From Nostoc sp. TCL240-02 (GTDB lineage Bacteria > Cyanobacteriota > Cyanobacteriia > Cyanobacteriales > Nostocaceae), in the NCBI RefSeq assembly GCF_013343235.1, contig NZ_CP040094.1:3472501-3536500 (forward strand): 64,000 nucleotides of DNA. The letters are read 5' to 3'. Each line of letters begins with the position of its first letter. The first letter of the stretch is position 1. Positions 63,718-64,000 of the stretch are shown here, one piece after another. The translations under genes and the position numbers were made by a program. The notes under the pieces were generated by a model. It worked only from the letters and a program-made list of their open reading frames with translations. It did no database searches and was not told the origin of the DNA.

Positions 63718-63810
63718 GGAATGGGGAATGGGGAATGGGGAATGGGGAATCGTAAAGATGATGCTGTAACGAAGAATTGATAACCAATGCCCAATGCCCA
63801 ATTCCCAATT
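63716..63810. repeat. Heptamer repeats after murB
   Basis: GGGGAAT repeats five times, then an oppositely oriented CCCAATG/CCCAATT group; the tract may form a hairpin at the end of the murB transcript. Confidence 0.65.
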
Positions 63811-63909
63811 CCAGGATGCATTAATTATTGGTAAAAAAAGAGGCAAATTACTTACCGCATCTATAATTGAATTTGATTTGTTATTCAACGCACAAGCGTA
63901 CAAATAATT

Positions 63910-64000
63910 ATGACAGGAAAAGGACAGGGATTTGGCTTTGGCTTAGGAAAAATGAAGGAACTAGCCGATGCTTTTAAGAAAGCACAGCAAGTTCAAGAAG
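63910..64000 (+). CDS. YbaB/EbfC family nucleoid-associated protein, partial
   Basis: The window ends 30 codons into this frame: [30 protein letters not shown]. The K-M-K-E-L-x-x-A-x-K-K-A-Q-Q opening is typical of YbaB/EbfC, small dimeric DNA-binding proteins (about 110 residues). It follows murB after a repeat tract. The rest is outside the window. Confidence 0.85.
   Translation, partial: MTGKGQGFGFGLGKMKELADAFKKAQQVQE

Overview
The window comes from a heterocyst-forming filamentous cyanobacterium of the Nostoc/Anabaena group. Three things support this. There is a nif cluster in the typical order of these organisms, with the heterocyst ferredoxin gene fdxH, hesA/hesB and a cyanoglobin gene (glbN) between nifU and nifH. 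HIP1 octamers (GCGATCGC) are frequent in and between genes. Short 7-base tandem repeats and small palindromic repeats fill many intergenic spaces. The housekeeping genes (fused panC/cmk, gap with a GTG start, murC-murB, accB-efp) are also of cyanobacterial type. No tRNA, rRNA or CRISPR array was recognised.

Layout. 0.5-7.8 kb: panC/cmk, an RlpA-like lipoprotein, glutaminase, a DUF1838 protein and an AbrB-type membrane protein. 8-13.6 kb: a mixed region with an ISL3 transposase remnant, small unknown genes, a lone XisI-like gene, a hydrogenase maturation protease (probably hupW), an ankyrin/SagB-like/unknown gene set and a molbindin gene. 13.9-30.9 kb, all on the minus strand: nifB-fdxN-nifS-nifU-glbN-nifH-nifD-nifK-MDN-nifE-nifN-nifX-(DUF269)-(CCE_0567-like)-nifW-hesA-hesB-fdxH-feoA. 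The feoA copy is broken by an in-frame stop. nifD and fdxN are both uninterrupted, and the 11-bp target of the nifD excision element is intact and empty. 32-42.7 kb: an accessory island with a sugar dehydrogenase fused to a crystallin-like domain, a 1272-residue NACHT NTPase with near-identical HEAT-like repeats, toxin-antitoxin debris, a truncated HNH gene, two related 21-bp tandem arrays and an intact IS630 element inside one array. 43.3-46.9 kb, plus strand: nifP, an Asr1405-like gene, a DUF2949 gene, a new small membrane ORF, nifV, nifZ, nifT. 47-64 kb: a (2Fe-2S) ferredoxin-like gene, Uma2 genes, a PEP-CTERM protein, an acyltransferase, proS, a GerMN protein, an ArsR regulator, accB, efp, a lumenal-type cyclophilin, thiL, gap, nadD, murC, murB and the start of a YbaB/EbfC gene.

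How it fits together. The minus-strand nif genes encode dinitrogenase reductase (NifH), dinitrogenase (NifDK), the cofactor scaffold and carriers (NifB, NifEN, NifX), cluster supply (NifU, NifS, HesA/HesB) and electron carriers (FdxH, FdxN). The plus-strand set supplies homocitrate (NifV), O-acetylserine for cysteine (NifP) and maturation helpers (NifZ, NifT).

The strongest new observations are these. The nifB and nifP upstream regions share three CCCC boxes at exact 22-bp spacing plus a near-identical promoter core, although about 12 kb of accessory DNA lies between the genes. A 37-codon ORF with a strong ribosome binding site precedes nifH. The NACHT protein's repeats are almost identical except at a few exposed-looking positions. 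The two 11-unit 21-bp arrays carry a phased palindrome.
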